A stretch of DNA of 64,000 bases from Temnothorax longispinosus (GCF_030848805.1 NC_092362.1:16971642-17035641), one strand, 5' to 3'; numbered from the stretch's first letter, positions 1-13,156 are shown. The notes: generated by a model not told the origin, from the letters alone. Numbers and translations are program-made.

Positions 1-2844
1 TGCGTGGCCCCTAACATCTGCAAATGCGCGGACGGCTACGAAAAGGACGAGAACGATTCATTCACCTGCAGGCCTAAGTGCGACGATTCGTGCGCTTTCG
101 GGACGTGCGTAAGCCCGGGGTATTGCCAGTGCAAACCCGGTTACATAAAGACGTATCACACTGCGAACGATACGATCGTCTCAATCGCCTGCGAACCGCA
201 ATGCTTCCCGTCATGCAAAATGGGCAAGTGCGTGGCGCCGTACACATGCGGCTGTAACGAAGGCTACAGACTCCGTAACAACTCCAAAGATATATGTGAG
301 CCGATCTGCGAAAATGATATGTGCGGTGGTGGCATATGCGTCGCGCCCGGAAAATGCTTACATGGAAATCCAACAGTGTGGAAATCCAATACATCTGTCG
401 TTTTATCTAACTCGACTCAAAGCAAGCCGATCTGCACGATACCTTGTGGACCCAACGGAGAATGCACGTCGCCCAATGAATGCACTTGCTTCGAAGGGTA
501 TCGCTCACACGCACAGTTAATTATAACAGAGCTGCATGAAAATTTTTCGAAAACACCGTTTCCCGAATTGGCAAGTATATCTGTACAATAAGATGTAAAC
601 GTTATTATATAGCCAAAACTCTTGACAAAATATCTAAAAACCACTCATCACACGAGAAGATTCTAATCTTCTAAAAAGCGATTTCGTTTCTAAATCATAA
701 TAATATCGTAATTTTTTATAAAATTTTTATTATTATTATCAGTAAAAAGAAATTTTAATTAAGTTACGACGAACATATACGTTTAACAAGGCACGATTAT
801 TGCCTAAATAATTCTTAAAAACGGTACTGGACAGGATTAATGTCTTTAAACTTTAACTTTAACTTTGAAATCACGCACATAGTTAAAAACAAATTTTATC
901 AATTTTACTTGAGACTTTCCGAAAGCCTGAAAATTCCTTTTAAAAATTGAGCTTGGGTTCCCGTTGCCGAGTTATCGCGATTTGAAATGGTCAGTATATA
1001 TTCAAACTTTTTTCATTGTTGAATAAACCTATTGGTATCAGTACCTATCCTGTATCCAAGTAATACATGACGGGCAGACAGCACAATCAAATTATATCGT
1101 ATTTTATCAATTCAAAGCAGTCGTTTGATTCAGAGGAGTGTTATTTTTAAACGATTTTTTAATCACAATTAATTGAAATTTTTTCAATTAAACTCATTTG
1201 ATTTTTGACTGCCAAACAACTAGTCCGAGAAACATATCTGCCAACCGGTTTGCGATCGGTGGTGCTACAATGGTAAGTGCACCGCGCCAAACGTATGCAC
1301 CTGCGATCCGGGTTATTATCCGAGGTGGCTCGAAGACAGTGATTTTGAAAGCTACCACTTTTGTTATCGTCTCAACGGACCTCCTTGCAATGCTCTCTCG
1401 TGCGGAGATAACGGGACGTGTCACGAGTCAGGCATTTGCGTTTGCGACGACGGTTACAGGAAGGACACGGCCGGTGCTTGCATACCCATCTGCAACCGAG
1501 GGTGCTTAGACGGTATGTGCACGGAGCCGGATTACTGCGCGTGTCGCGAAGGCTACGCGCTTCAGAACAATAAATTTGAAGAAAACGTCTGCAAGGCGAT
1601 TTGCGAAAGGGGCTGCGAGAACGGCGAGTGCGTCAGCCCGAATGAGTGCATTTGTAACAATGGTTTCATACCGAACATCGACCATCACTCGAGACCGGAG
1701 TGCATCCCTGTATGTACTCGCAACTGCAGCGGACATGGCGACTGTATCATTTCGACCGATCGCGACCACTACAGATGCGAGTGTCACTTCGGATGGACGG
1801 GATTGGATTGCGATCATCCGTCCTTGTGCGTTATAAAAATGGCTTACGAGAAGGTCAAGAAGAGGTAAATACTATTGACTCGCCGATTTCCCGTGGCCTC
1901 GCAAAGAGCGCCCGCCACATTCAATAACTGACTAGACGAATCTTATAATTCGTAAATATGATTGCAGAGGCTTAGTTCATTTTGCAAATAGCACAATCAA
2001 GCGAGCTTACGAAGATGCACCGTATTGTTCTCAATGCTACGATTCTTTGGACAACAAAACAGTGTGCTATGTGATGGAAAATTATGAACACAATTTGACT
2101 GTCAGCTGTCTTCTTAATACAGGTATTTGCAAATTAGAAATAAATTAGATCTTTTTCAGTAACGACATAATAATTATGTGTGAAAGTTTACAATCAATGT
2201 TCTTTTAAACTCTTTTCAATTATTGCGTAATCTCTTTCATAATGACAAAGAATTTTAACATTTTAGGAAAGAACTATTTTCAATTTCTTTCAGAATAATT
2301 TTTGTGCTTATTCTTAGTTATATAAATTGTTTTATATTAATATATCGATAAAAGAGGAATGTGTTACATAAACTTTTCTAAATAATTGTCAGAAATCAGC
2401 AAATGTTACTTGCAAAACATCAGAGCCTGTTTCCATAAATTGATTAAAAATACTTCTAATTTATATTATAAAAACAAACATCTAGAGACATAGATCTAAA
2501 AACTAGCTTCAAAAAGTTTGCTTGCAAAGAAAACTACACACTGATAAAAATAATCCGAAACTAATGTTAAGGAGAAGCGTGATTTTTTAAAATAATTATA
2601 TCCATCATAAAAAACATTTAAATTCGTTAGTTTCATCTCTATTGCTTTTCATTTTGCAGATTTGCCTTGTTACGCGATGTCTCGTTACGACGCCTCGAGC
2701 AACGTTACCATAATAGTTTGGCCTTTCGTGATTCTCGCTGTATTATTAGTTATAGGTCTAACAGTGGCAGCATATTTCATATATCGCAGACATCAAAGAA
2801 AGAAATTGGCTACAGGTATTCTTCAAAATGTGTTAATATCATAA
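1..2844 (+). CDS. Nimrod C-type phagocytosis receptor, copy A (5' part missing)
   Basis: Exons read from the sequence: 1-570 (frame starts at base 1), 1224-1864, 1992-2122 and 2660-2844; phases agree throughout. The product is a chain of NIM repeats (CxPxC...C.NGxC..P..CxCxxGY), then a cysteine-poor linker, an EGF-like unit (HFGWTGLDC), a short cysteine-containing exon, and a membrane span near the end (VTIIVWPFVILAVLLVIGL) followed by a short basic tail (YRRHQRKK). NIM-repeat proteins of this layout are haemocyte surface receptors for bacteria (NimC/Eater class); function here is inferred from family. The signal peptide, the CCxGY motif and the first repeats lie before the window. The intron after base 570 appears to start with GC (GCAAGT). 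The tail may stop at 2844 by reading through, or splice on from 2815; I cannot tell. Confidence 0.85.
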
Positions 2845-4077
2845 TTTATAACAATTTTACGGCGTAACAAAAACGTAACTAAAAGATAGTTACGACATCG
2901 TATTTTGAACTGTATGTATAAAGCGTGATAACAAATTATTTAACGTGAATAATAAGACAAACGCTCGCAGCTTGCGCGATATCAAATCGCTTTTAAGACG
3001 CTTAAATAAAAAGTTTATAATTAATATTTTATTGTATTCTAAGCGACAACGAGATACCTATTTTGAAATATTTGTTGCAACAGGTACATCGACAAACTTT
3101 TTTGTGCGAGAATCTCCCGCTACCGAGATTTTGTTGCCTGACATCTAATTTTATATAAGGAAGACATCAATACAAAGATAGTAGAAAAATAGACTGCAGT
3201 AATTGTGATAATGATGATAAATAGCACAGTTGTAACAGTAATGATACACTAGATCATATTTTACTGTTCCTTGACGACATATCGTAAGACAAAGATAAGT
3301 AATATTAATTCAATAATCGCGCTGCTACTAATAATATTTTCATATAAGTTTAATGAAATTTGTTATATGCCTTTGAGCATATGTATCAAGATGTTTTGAT
3401 GATAGTAATAGAAACATTATATAAAATTGTTTGTCAAAATAAATGTTATATCTATTGCGAACGCAAATTTAATTTATTACAATATACTCCATTGCGATCA
3501 ATCGCTAATATTATCAATGGTAATATTATCCATGAATAACTTTCATAATGAGCGAGCCGTGTAATACGAGACGTGACGCAATTGACGCTGTTTACAACCG
3601 TTCAATGATAATGAAATTCTCGAGACATTTTCGGCAGGTGTGGCCACAATATATCGGTCACCTCCTTCAGACTGTAATTACTGCCCCAGTTCTGGCCTTG
3701 TGCTATCAACAGATGTCGATTAAAATCGAAAACCAACAGGACAAATAAAATTTTAATTAGAAGTGTAAAAATAATATTAATCGTAACTGATAACTTTTAC
3801 AGTAATATTACCTTCAATAAAATGTGCAATAAAATGCAGCTTATCTCGTAATGTTTAATATTAATATTTTAAAACGTTGATCAAATTTTTGTAAAAAAAA
3901 CTACCATCGCTCTGCTAATCGAGTCGCCTCTATTATCAAATATCTCTTATTGGTATTATTCTCTCAAGATAAAATTTTTATATTATTTAACTTCCTACTT
4001 ACTCTTTCGCGCATATAAATAAATACTACGATATTACTAATACGTGAAATCTCGCGTTTATATTCTTAGTCTCGCAG
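2845..4077. other. spacer downstream of Nimrod copy A
   Basis: AT-rich non-coding DNA. Most of it is repeated after copy B (11,663-12,793), and part of it after copy C (17,195-18,035), so it belongs to the duplicated unit. Short open frames here differ between copies and show no family signal. Confidence 0.6.
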
Positions 4078-4383
4078 ATCACATCGCAGAGAATATTATT
4101 GTTGCGACGGATACGCGTTCACAACCGAAAGGGAAATGTACTTTGAACTGCATCACGTGTGTAAACCGATTTGTCAACCTAGTTGCGGACATGCATACGT
4201 CCAAACGAATGCACCTGCAATTACGAATCCGCACAGAAGAAACAGCAGCACCTAACGTATCACGCTGTGTTCCTGTATCCACTCATTCTTGGTATACACG
4301 GCACATACGTCGCACCCGAAACTTGCGAATGCAATTTACAAAGCGACGATCATTATACTTACAAACCCGTCTGCATAGCAAAT
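4078..4383 (+). pseudogene. decayed NIM-repeat gene fragment, copy A
   Basis: After a good acceptor (TCTCGCAG) the frame gives a CCDGY motif, the hallmark at the start of NIM arrays, then VCKPICQPSCGH. About 7 bases missing relative to the copy at 12,794 then break the frame, and further cysteine patterns (NECTC, APETCEC, YKPVC) appear in other frames. No start exon or membrane segment is visible. It is best read as a relic of a second, separate NIM gene that was duplicated along with its neighbour. Confidence 0.7.
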
Positions 4384-4415
4384 TTATTTATTACATTTCT
4401 ACATCTTAAGAAATA

Positions 4416-5156
4416 AATTAGTAAATTTTAAGTATTAACTCTTTCGCATAATTGCACCTGTTTTCGAATAAATAGTAATTTCAAAAATAAATGTTTCTGT
4501 TAATCATGTTTCGGGTAAATTTGTCTCAACACGAGTAATCGACTTTAAAATAAACTTTACGCTACGAACACACAGGCTTTGAGTAACTTTCAAACCGGAG
4601 TTTTTTGTAGTTCGTCACGACACGTGGCTTACATATATATGCCTGTCAATAAATTCGTCTCACGAATTAGCAAGCAACAAACTATAACAAGTCGCAAAAG
4701 GTCCCATGGACGCGTTAGCTCGTCTAGTTTAAACTCATATAGGCTATGATAGTCTGCAGCTCATCAGTTTGAAATAGATAGCCAACGAGTAAAGATCATG
4801 GTCGGTGCAGCAATAATACATCTCTTCTCTTTTTTAATCATTTAATTAGAATGTTTAATATTGTTTCCATTCTTTTCCAAGAATCAAATAATTCTTGGAA
4901 AAATTAATATAGCGTTCCTATCTTTATGTAAAGAATGCCTCAAGTTCCATAATAATTCTTCTTTCTCGCATATGCTTCTAAAAGTTTCAAGGTTTTTTCA
5001 TTCAATCACATCATAAGTTAACATACGAGTCTACAACTGAATCACGTTTTTGGTTTTTATGGATTTTATCTTCACGGCTTCATTTTTAATCTCACGTTCT
5101 TGAGACTACTTGGTGAGTTTTTTCTATTTTTAATTCTTTTGTATTTTCAATTTTTA
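4416..5156. other. spacer between Nimrod units A and B, first part
   Basis: Non-coding, AT-rich, and clearly homologous to 13,900-14,640 in the next spacer, so it is part of the tandem unit. No gene seen. Confidence 0.6.
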
Positions 5157-6293
5157 ATTTTCATGTGTCAGGTTTGTCCCGATTACAGACTATTAAGTAA
5201 TGAATTTTAACGTCAACTTTCTTTATCCACATAACTTTTTGACCACGCTATCAAGAATCACTTATTGCTGATTTAATAAACGTTGAAAATTAACTATCAT
5301 TTATATATCATTTGATATCGCTGAAAATGGCTCAAATCGAAACGACCATTTTGCGTAACAATATGTACAATTAATTGTAATTATAAATATTGTGACTTAC
5401 ACACCAACAATCGCGTTGTTCTCTGATTGCTCATTTTTACCCCACTTTGTTATTTTAATTATCAAGAGTTCTATTCTTATTCTGCCATCAATTTGAATCG
5501 CATTTGCTTAGACGCGGAACATATATTTTTCGACAAGCCTAGACAAATCGACGAATCGAACGCATCAACGCTATCGGTGGTTAGTGGCTCGATAAGTTCT
5601 TTGACTCCGATAATATTTAACCTAAAATGTCAGAGAGCAATTAAAATTTCACAATCATGAGAACGATATAAGTCGTCCACGAAGCAGATCATTTAACGAA
5701 GTTTAAATTACAATAAAAGGAAATAAAAATTTCATATCCTAAAGAAGTTTTTCTATTTATCGACTCTCAAAAGGAACGACGAGCCACGAACTGCGAGTCG
5801 CGTACGTTAGTGACCTATCCCGGTCTGCCAGGTCCTATGACGCGCGTCGAGCCACTAACCACCGATAGCGTTAATGAGTTCGATTCGTCGATTTGTCTAG
5901 GCTTGTCGAAAAATATATGTTCCGCGTCTAAGCAAATGCGATTCAAATTGATGGCAGAATAAGAATAGAACTCTCAATAATTAAAATAACAAAGTGGGGT
6001 AAAAATGAGCAATCAGAGAACAACGCGATCGTTGGCGTTGGTGTGTAAGTAGTCACAATATTTATAGTTACAATTAATTTTACATATTGTTACGCAAAAT
6101 GGTCGTCTCGATTTGAGCTATTTTCAGCGATATCAAATGATATATAAATGATAGTTAATTTTCAACGTTTATTAAATCAGCAATAAGTGATTCTTGATAG
6201 CGTGGTCAAAAAGTTATGTGGATAAAGAAAGTTGACGTTAAAATTCATTACTTAATAGCCTGTAATCAGGACAAACCTGACACATGAAAATTT
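5157..6293. repeat. large inverted duplication (arms about 440 bp)
   Basis: The stretch 5157-5594 reappears in reverse complement at about 5848-6293, around a loop of about 250 bp. For example GCTATCGGTGGTTAGTGGCT near 5571 is matched by its complement near 5852, and ATGTGTCAGGTTTGTC near 5164 by its complement near 6272. The equivalent spacer 14,640-15,300 has only the left arm, so the right arm was added in the A-B spacer. Short open frames inside are not coding. Confidence 0.85.
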
Positions 6294-7575
6294 TTGCGAA
6301 AAACGATCTAATATGAATCTAACTAAAATCATATTAAATCATATTAAATTTGGGTAAAATTCAAATTAAATCCAGATTTTATATTAAAATTATATTTGTT
6401 TAAATACAGTTTTAATTTGCACTTATTAAAATCAGTTATGTAGATTAAATATGACTCACAATAAAATAGGGCTTTAATTAAAATTTAATTAGATCACTTA
6501 TGTGGATCATATAACACTTTGAATCAAATATGGTTTTAATTTGTATTTAATAAGATAACTTATGTGGATTATATATGATCCAGAACCATACATGATGCAG
6601 AATATTTACATATAAGACTTTAATAAAAAGTTAATGTGTTCTGTGCGACTTTTACTCGATTCAATTGCGGCTTTAACCCAAATTTGGTTCTAATTTGATT
6701 CTTATTAAAACGTATTTTTGTTTAAATAATATTTGCGGTAAAATTTTGTTTCTTTATTTGTCGAACTTAACATGTAAATATTTGATTTAAATTAAAAAAA
6801 TAATATAGTCATATAAGATTATATATGATCAGATCAGAATATTGCATCTCAAAGTATCCGATAGATGGCATTCGATGTGATCTGTTTCTCGTAATTAAAA
6901 TTTGACAAAGAGTGTTATAAGAACGGTACTCAAGAAGACACGACACTGTCTCTCGCGCGACACTGTCTCGGAGCGACTCAATTTTTTTATCAGTTATATC
7001 GTGAAGTCCACTCTTATAATGAAGTGGCACGCTTAAAAAATATTATATTCCCCTATAATTACAACCATTAAGACCAAATAAGATTGAGTTACAGTCATAT
7101 ATAAATATTATTTGGATCTTATTAGAATTTTATATAATCTTGTATAAATTTAAATTGGTATAAATGTAAATTTAAACAAAATTATATAAAATTCTAATAA
7201 GATCCAAATAATATTTATATATGACTTAAATTTGACTTATATGATTATATTTGACTTATATGATTATATTTGACTTATTTGATTTATATTTAACAAATTA
7301 ATTTTGAATTTATTACCATATTTAATCCACATTCGGCAAATTAAAACCATATTAACTCTGCATTTCCTTAGGTCTGTGCGGCTGATTTTGCATATTTTAA
7401 CAAAGCAAGGTCCAGTTTAATCCATATATAGATTAAATAAGATTGAGGTACTTTAATTTGATTTAAATATGACTTATATTTAAATTATAATTGATTTACA
7501 TATTCGATTCTAATAAGACTCTTATTGAATTTATATAAGCTTTTAATACGGTTTTAATACAATCGTTTTTCGCGG
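6294..7575. mobile_element. AT-rich insertion, possible non-autonomous DNA transposon
   Basis: Absent from the otherwise matching B-C spacer, which passes directly from the sequence before 5848 to GTGGCTCGGGATGACTT. It is very AT-rich, with recurring ACTTATGTGGAT and TTATATGATTATATTTGACT motifs and a perfect hairpin at 7094-7225. No transposase frame is seen. Ends and target-site duplication could not be fixed, so the class is unknown. Confidence 0.45.
7094..7225. repeat. perfect 45-bp inverted repeat
   Basis: Bases 7094-7138 and 7181-7225 are exact reverse complements (GTCATATATAAATATT...), around a 42-base AT-rich loop. It lies within the AT-rich insertion. Confidence 0.9.
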
Positions 7576-7767
7576 GGCGTGGCTCGGGATGACTTGGTGT
7601 AATTTGTCAAAGCCGAGCTTCTACGCGTCATAGGACGCCCCGGCTTGATAATACAGCATATCCTGCTTTAAAAGAATAACATAGTATGTATTGGTGTGTC
7701 ATACACATGCAAAGCAAGAGATAAACGGGCGATGATATATGGGAAGGAAGCACTTTAACAGTCGGTC

Positions 7768-7773
7768 TATAAA
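7768..7773 (+). promoter_or_regulatory. TATA box of Nimrod copy B
   Basis: TATAAA sits 48 bases before the ATG at 7816. The same box and flanks (CTATAAACATCACG) recur before copy C, so the core promoter was duplicated with the gene. Confidence 0.6.
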
Positions 7774-7815
7774 CATCACGAAGTGAACACGACTTCGTAA
7801 TAGAGGTGACAAATC

Positions 7816-10800
7816 ATGGGGTTGTTTAATAGTTTGATCGCTCTTTTGGCTATCAAGATACTATTTTTAAAAGTAAACGCAATTTCACTTGATCACGACC
7901 CTCCATCGTCCCAGCTCGAACTAAAGAAAGATGACGCTTTAAAGATATTCAATAATTCAATGTGCAATGAAAGGTCAGGTATACTTTATATTTGTTATTA
8001 TACTCTATTTACGTATCAATTTTTAAGATAATTTCTTTGAAATACCTTGCAAATTACGCGTTTACATATGTTAATGCGTATATTAATTTTGCTAATTTTA
8101 TTGCAGTCGAAACGTATCACGATTAGTTCCTTATACGGAAACATATAGATATAAACCAGAACATGCTATGCCTGGGGAACCCTATCAAATCAAGACTCGA
8201 TCGAATTATAAGAAAGAGGTAATCAAGCTGATAAATAACGCGATGAAGAAATAAAGAAGAAATAAGAGAGAGAACAATTTTCGTATAAATCAGCAAGCTT
8301 TTCGTCTTTATTTTTATTTTGCAACAATTTGTCAATCTCTTGTTTACTTGTTTGCTTATACCACAATTATAATCCGCTAATTTGGCAATTACGAGTATTA
8401 CAGTTTCACACGGAGTTGACATGCTGCGAAGGCTACGTGCAATCCGGTGCAATGTGCGTACCGCGTTGCCCGCAGTCGTGCCAAAATGGTACCTGCAAGG
8501 AGCCGGACTTGTGCACCTGCAACACAGGATACCGCATGTCAAGCAACGGCTCGTGTGTGTCGCAGTGCACAAACCATACCTGCGTCAACGGTACCTGTGT
8601 CGATTCTGGGGTTTGCAATTGCAACGAGGGATATTTGTTGGACTCGGACGGATTCACCTGTCGACCTGTCTGCCCCGTGCAATGCGAGGAAACTCACGGA
8701 TACTGCACCGAGCCAAACGTGTGCACGTGTCCTTCCGGTTACAGGCAACACAAGAGATTCGACCACGTCTTTAAGTTCATGTGTGAACCCGTTTGCGATC
8801 CTGAGTGCGAGAACGGTCTTTGTGTGGCCCCTAACGTCTGCATGTGCGCGGACGGCTACGAGAAGTCTACGGATCCGTACGATTCATTCTGCCACCCTAA
8901 GTGCGGCGATTCGTGCGATTTCGGGAGGTGCGAAAGCCCGGGGTTTTGCGTGTGCCACCACGGTTACTTTGAGAAGTATCACGCTCCGAACGAGTACGTC
9001 TGCGAACCGGACTGCGTGGAGTGCAAAATGGGCAAGTGCGTGGAGCCGCACACATGCGCCTGTAACGAAGGCTACAGACTCCGTAACAACTCCGAAGATA
9101 TATGTGAGCCGATCTGCGAAAATGATATGTGCGGTGGTGGCATATGTGTCGCGCCCGGAACATGCTTACATGAAAATCAAACAGTGTCCAATACATCTGT
9201 CGTTTTATCTAACTCGACTCAAAGCAAGCCGATCTGCACGATACCTTGTGGACCCAACGGAGAATGCACGTCGCCCAATGAATGCACTTGCTTCGAAGGG
9301 TATCGCTCACACGCACAGTTAATTATAACAGAGCTGCATGAAAATTTTTCGAAAACACCGTTTCCCGAATTGGCAAGTATATCTGTACAATAAGATGTAA
9401 ACGTTATTATATAGCCAAAACTCTTGACAAAATATCTAAAAACCACTCATCACGCGAGAAGAAGTTTCTAATCTTCTAAAAAGCGATTTCTTTTCTAAAT
9501 CATAATAATATCGTAATTTTTTATAAAATTTTTATTATTATTATCAGTAAAAAGAAATTTTAATTAAGTTACGACGAACATATACGTTTAACAAGTCACG
9601 ATTATTGCCTAAATAATTCTTAAAAACGGTACTGGACAAGATTAATATGTCTTTAAACTTTAACTTTAACTTTGAAATCACGCACAAAGTTAAAAAAAAA
9701 TTCTATCAACTTTACTTGAGACTTTCCAAAAGCCTGAAAATTCGTTTTAAAAATTGAGCTTGGGTTCCCGTTGCCAAGTTATCACGATTTGAAATGGTCA
9801 GTATATATTCAAACTTTTTTCATTGTTGAATAAACCTATTGGTATCAGTACCTATCCTGTATCCAAGTAATACATGACGGGCAGACAGCACAATCAAATT
9901 ATATCGTATTTTATCAATTCGAAGCAGTCGTTTGATTCAGAGGAGTGTTATTTTTAAACGATTTTTTTAATCACAATTAATTGAAATTTTTTCAATTAAA
10001 CTCATTTGATTTTTGACTGCCAAACAACTAGTCCGAGAAACATATCTGCCAACCGGTTTGCGATCGATGGTGCTACAATGGTAAGTGCACCGCGCCAAAC
10101 GTATGCACCTGCGATCCGGGTTATTATCCGAGGTGGCTCGAAGACAGTGATTTTGAAAGCTACAACTTTTGTTATCGTCTCAACGGACCTCCTTGCAATG
10201 CTCTCTCGTGCGGAGATAACGGGACGTGTCACGAGTCAGGCATTTGCGTTTGCGACGACGGTTACAGGAAGGACACGGCCGGTGCTTGCATACCCATCTG
10301 CAACCGAGGGTGCTTAGACGGTATGTGCACGGCGCCGGATTACTGCGAGTGTCGCGAAGGCTACGCGCTTCAGAACGGTAAATTTGGACAAAACGTCTGC
10401 AAGGCGATTTGCGAAAGGGGCTGTGAGAACGGCGAGTGCGTCGGCCCGAATGAGTGCATTTGTAACAATGGTTTCATACCGAACATCGACCATCACTCGA
10501 AACCGGAGTGCATCCCTGTATGTACTCGCAACTGCAGCGGACACGGCGACTGTATCATTTCGACCGATCGCAACTCGATCTACAGATGCGAGTGTCACTT
10601 CGGATGGACGGGATTGGATTGCGATCAACCGTCCTTGTGCGTTATAAAGATGGCTTACGAGAAAGTCAAGAAGAGGTGAATACTACTGACTCTCCGATTT
10701 CCCGTGGCCTCGCAAAGAGCGCCCGCTACATTCAATAATTGACTAGACGAATCTTATAATTCGTAAATATGATTGCAGAGGCATGCTTCATTTTGCAAAT

Positions 10801-11662
10801 AGCACAATCAAGCGAGCTTACGAAGATGCACCGTATTGTTCTCAATGCTACGATTCTTTGGACAACAAAACAGTGTGCTATGTGATGGAAAATTATGAAC
10901 ACAATTTGACTGTCAGCTGTTTTCTTAATACAGGTATTTGCAACTTAGAAATAAATTAGATCATTCTCAGTAACGACATAAGTCTTTGTAATTATGTATG
11001 AAAGTTTATAACTAATGTTCTTTTAAACTCTTTTCGATTATCGCGTAATCGCTTTCATAATGTTAAAGAATTTTCATAGTTTGGGAAAGAACTATTTTCT
11101 TTCAGAATAATTTTTGTGCTTATTGTTAGTTATATAGACTTTTTTATATTAATATATCGATAAAAAGGGAGAGTGTTACATAAACTTTTCTAAATAATTG
11201 TCAGAAATCAGCTAATATTACTTGTAAAACATCCAGAGCCTGTTTCCATAAATTGATTAAAAATACTTTTAATTTATTTTATAAAAACAAACATCTAGAA
11301 ACATAGATCTAGAAACTATAATAGCTTCAAAAAGTTTGCTTGCAAAAAAAACTACACACTGATAAAAATAATCCGAAAATAATGTTAAGGAAAAATGTGA
11401 TTTTTTTATAATTCTATCTATCATAAAAAAAACATTTAAATTCGTTAGTTTCATCTCTATTGCCTTTCATTTTGCAGATTTGCCTTGTTACGCGATGTCT
11501 CGTTACGACGCCTCGAGCAACGTTACCATAATAGTTTGGCCTTTCGTGATTCTCGCTATATTATTAGTTATAGGTCTGACAGTGGCAGCATATTTCATAT
11601 ATCGCCAACATCAAAAGAAGAAATTGGCTACAGGTATTCTTCAAAATGTGTTAATATCATAA
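7816..11662 (+). CDS. Nimrod C-type phagocytosis receptor, copy B (complete)
   Basis: Six exons: 7816-7973, 8107-8218, 8404-9372, 10032-10675, 10803-10933 and 11478-11662, about 732 residues. Exon 1 starts with a hydrophobic signal peptide (LIALLAIKILFLKVNA). Exon 3 opens with TCCEGY, the CCxGY motif of Nimrod proteins, then eight NIM repeats; the seventh is incomplete, ending in a Ser/Thr/Asn-rich linker. Exon 4 carries five more, the last EGF-like. Exon 6 encodes one membrane span (near residues 685-710) and a short basic tail. Predicted role: haemocyte surface receptor for particle binding and phagocytosis, from family knowledge. Two oddities: the intron after 9372 begins GC (GCAAGT), the only phase-compatible choice; and exon 1 lacks one base present in copy C, so the frame holds only if the weaker donor GAAAG|GTCAGG is used. 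If not, this copy is frameshifted. Confidence 0.85.
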
Positions 11663-12793
11663 TTTATATAACAATTTTACGTTTTAACAAAAACGTAACT
11701 AAAAGATAGTTACGACATCGTATTTTGAACTGTATGCATAAAGCGTGATAACAAATTATTTAACGTGAATGGATAAGACAAACGCTCGCAGCTTGCGCGA
11801 TATCAAATCGCTTTTAAGACGCTTAAATAAAAAGTATATAATTAATATTTTATTGTATTCTAAGTGACAACGAGATAACTATTTTGAAATATTTGTTCCA
11901 GCAAATATATCGACAAACAATCTTGTGCGAGAATCTCCCGCTACCGAGATTTTGTTGCCTGACATCTGACTTTAAAGGAGACATCAGTACACAGACAGTT
12001 AAGAAAACTAGACTTGCAGTAGTTGTGATAATGATGATAAAAAGCACAGTTGTAATAGTAATGATACATTAGATCATATTTTATTGTTCCATGACGACAT
12101 TTCGTAAGACAAAGATAAGTAACATTCATTCAACCAATATTCGCGCTGTTAGTAATAATATTTTCATTTAAGTTGAATCAAGTTTGTTATTCCTTTGAGC
12201 ATATGTATCAAGATGTTTTGATAACAGTAATAGAAATATTATATAAAATTGTTTATCAAAATAAATGTTATCTAATGCCAACAAAAATTTAATTTATTAC
12301 AATATACATTACGATCAATCACTAATATTGTCAACGATCCGTGAATAGCTTTCATAATGAACCGTGTAATACGAGACGTGACGCAATTGAAGCTGTTTAC
12401 AACCGTTCAATGATAATGAATTTCTCGAGACATTTTCGGCATGTGTGGCTGCAATATATCGGTCACCTCCTTTAGACTGTAATTACTGCTCCAGTTCTGG
12501 CCTTGTGCTATCAACAGATGTCGATTAAAATCGAAAACCAACAAGACGAATAAAATTTTAATTAAAAGTGTAAAAATAATATTAATATTTTAAAACGTTG
12601 ATTAAATTTTTGTAAAAAAACTGTCATCGCTCTGCTAATCGAGTCGGCTACTATCAAATATCTGTTATTTGTATTATTCTCTCAAGATAGAATTTTTATT
12701 ATTTAACTTCCTACTTACTCTTTCGCGCATATAAATAAATATATCAATATTGCTAATACGTGAAATCTCACGTTTATATTCTTAGTCTCGCAG
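11663..12793. other. spacer downstream of Nimrod copy B
   Basis: AT-rich and non-coding, almost identical to 17,195-18,035 after copy C and similar to 2845-4077. I see no coding or RNA signal. Confidence 0.55.
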
Positions 12794-13093
12794 TTCATAT
12801 CACTGTTGCGACGGATACGGGTTTACAACCGAAAGGAAAAGTATTTTAGACTGCATCATGTGTGTAAACCGATTTGTCAACCTAGCTGCGGACACGGTAT
12901 ATGCATATGTCCAAACGAATGCACCTGCAATTACGGATACCGCACAGAAGAAACGGCAGCACCTAACGTATCACGCTGTGTTCCTGTATGCACTCATTTT
13001 TGTATACACGGCACATACGTCGCACCTGAAACTTGCGAGTGCAATTGTGGGTACAAAGCGACGATTATCATACTTACAAACCCGTCTGCATAG
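12794..13093 (+). pseudogene. decayed NIM-repeat gene fragment, copy B
   Basis: Counterpart of the relic at 4078. The acceptor CTCGCAG is followed by CCDGYGFTTER; a one-base deletion then shifts the frame, and the rest (VCKPICQPSCGHGICICPN..., NECTCNYGY, RCVPVCTHFC, APETCECNCGY) is read in a second frame before another shift. Two to three NIM repeats remain. No start or membrane exon is visible, so it is unlikely to encode a protein. Confidence 0.75.
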
Positions 13094-13156
13094 CAAATTT
13101 ATTTATTACATTTCTACATCTTAAAAAATAAATTAGTAAATGTTAAGTATTAACCC

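Noticed and set aside
3548..3748. 66-codon frame in the Nimrod spacer
   Set aside because: Not kept open in the homologous sequences after copies B and C.
8447..9322. 291-codon open frame in the +2 frame of Nimrod copy B
   Set aside because: A shadow of the cysteine-rich reading frame; the true frame has the NIM pattern and splice-phase agreement.
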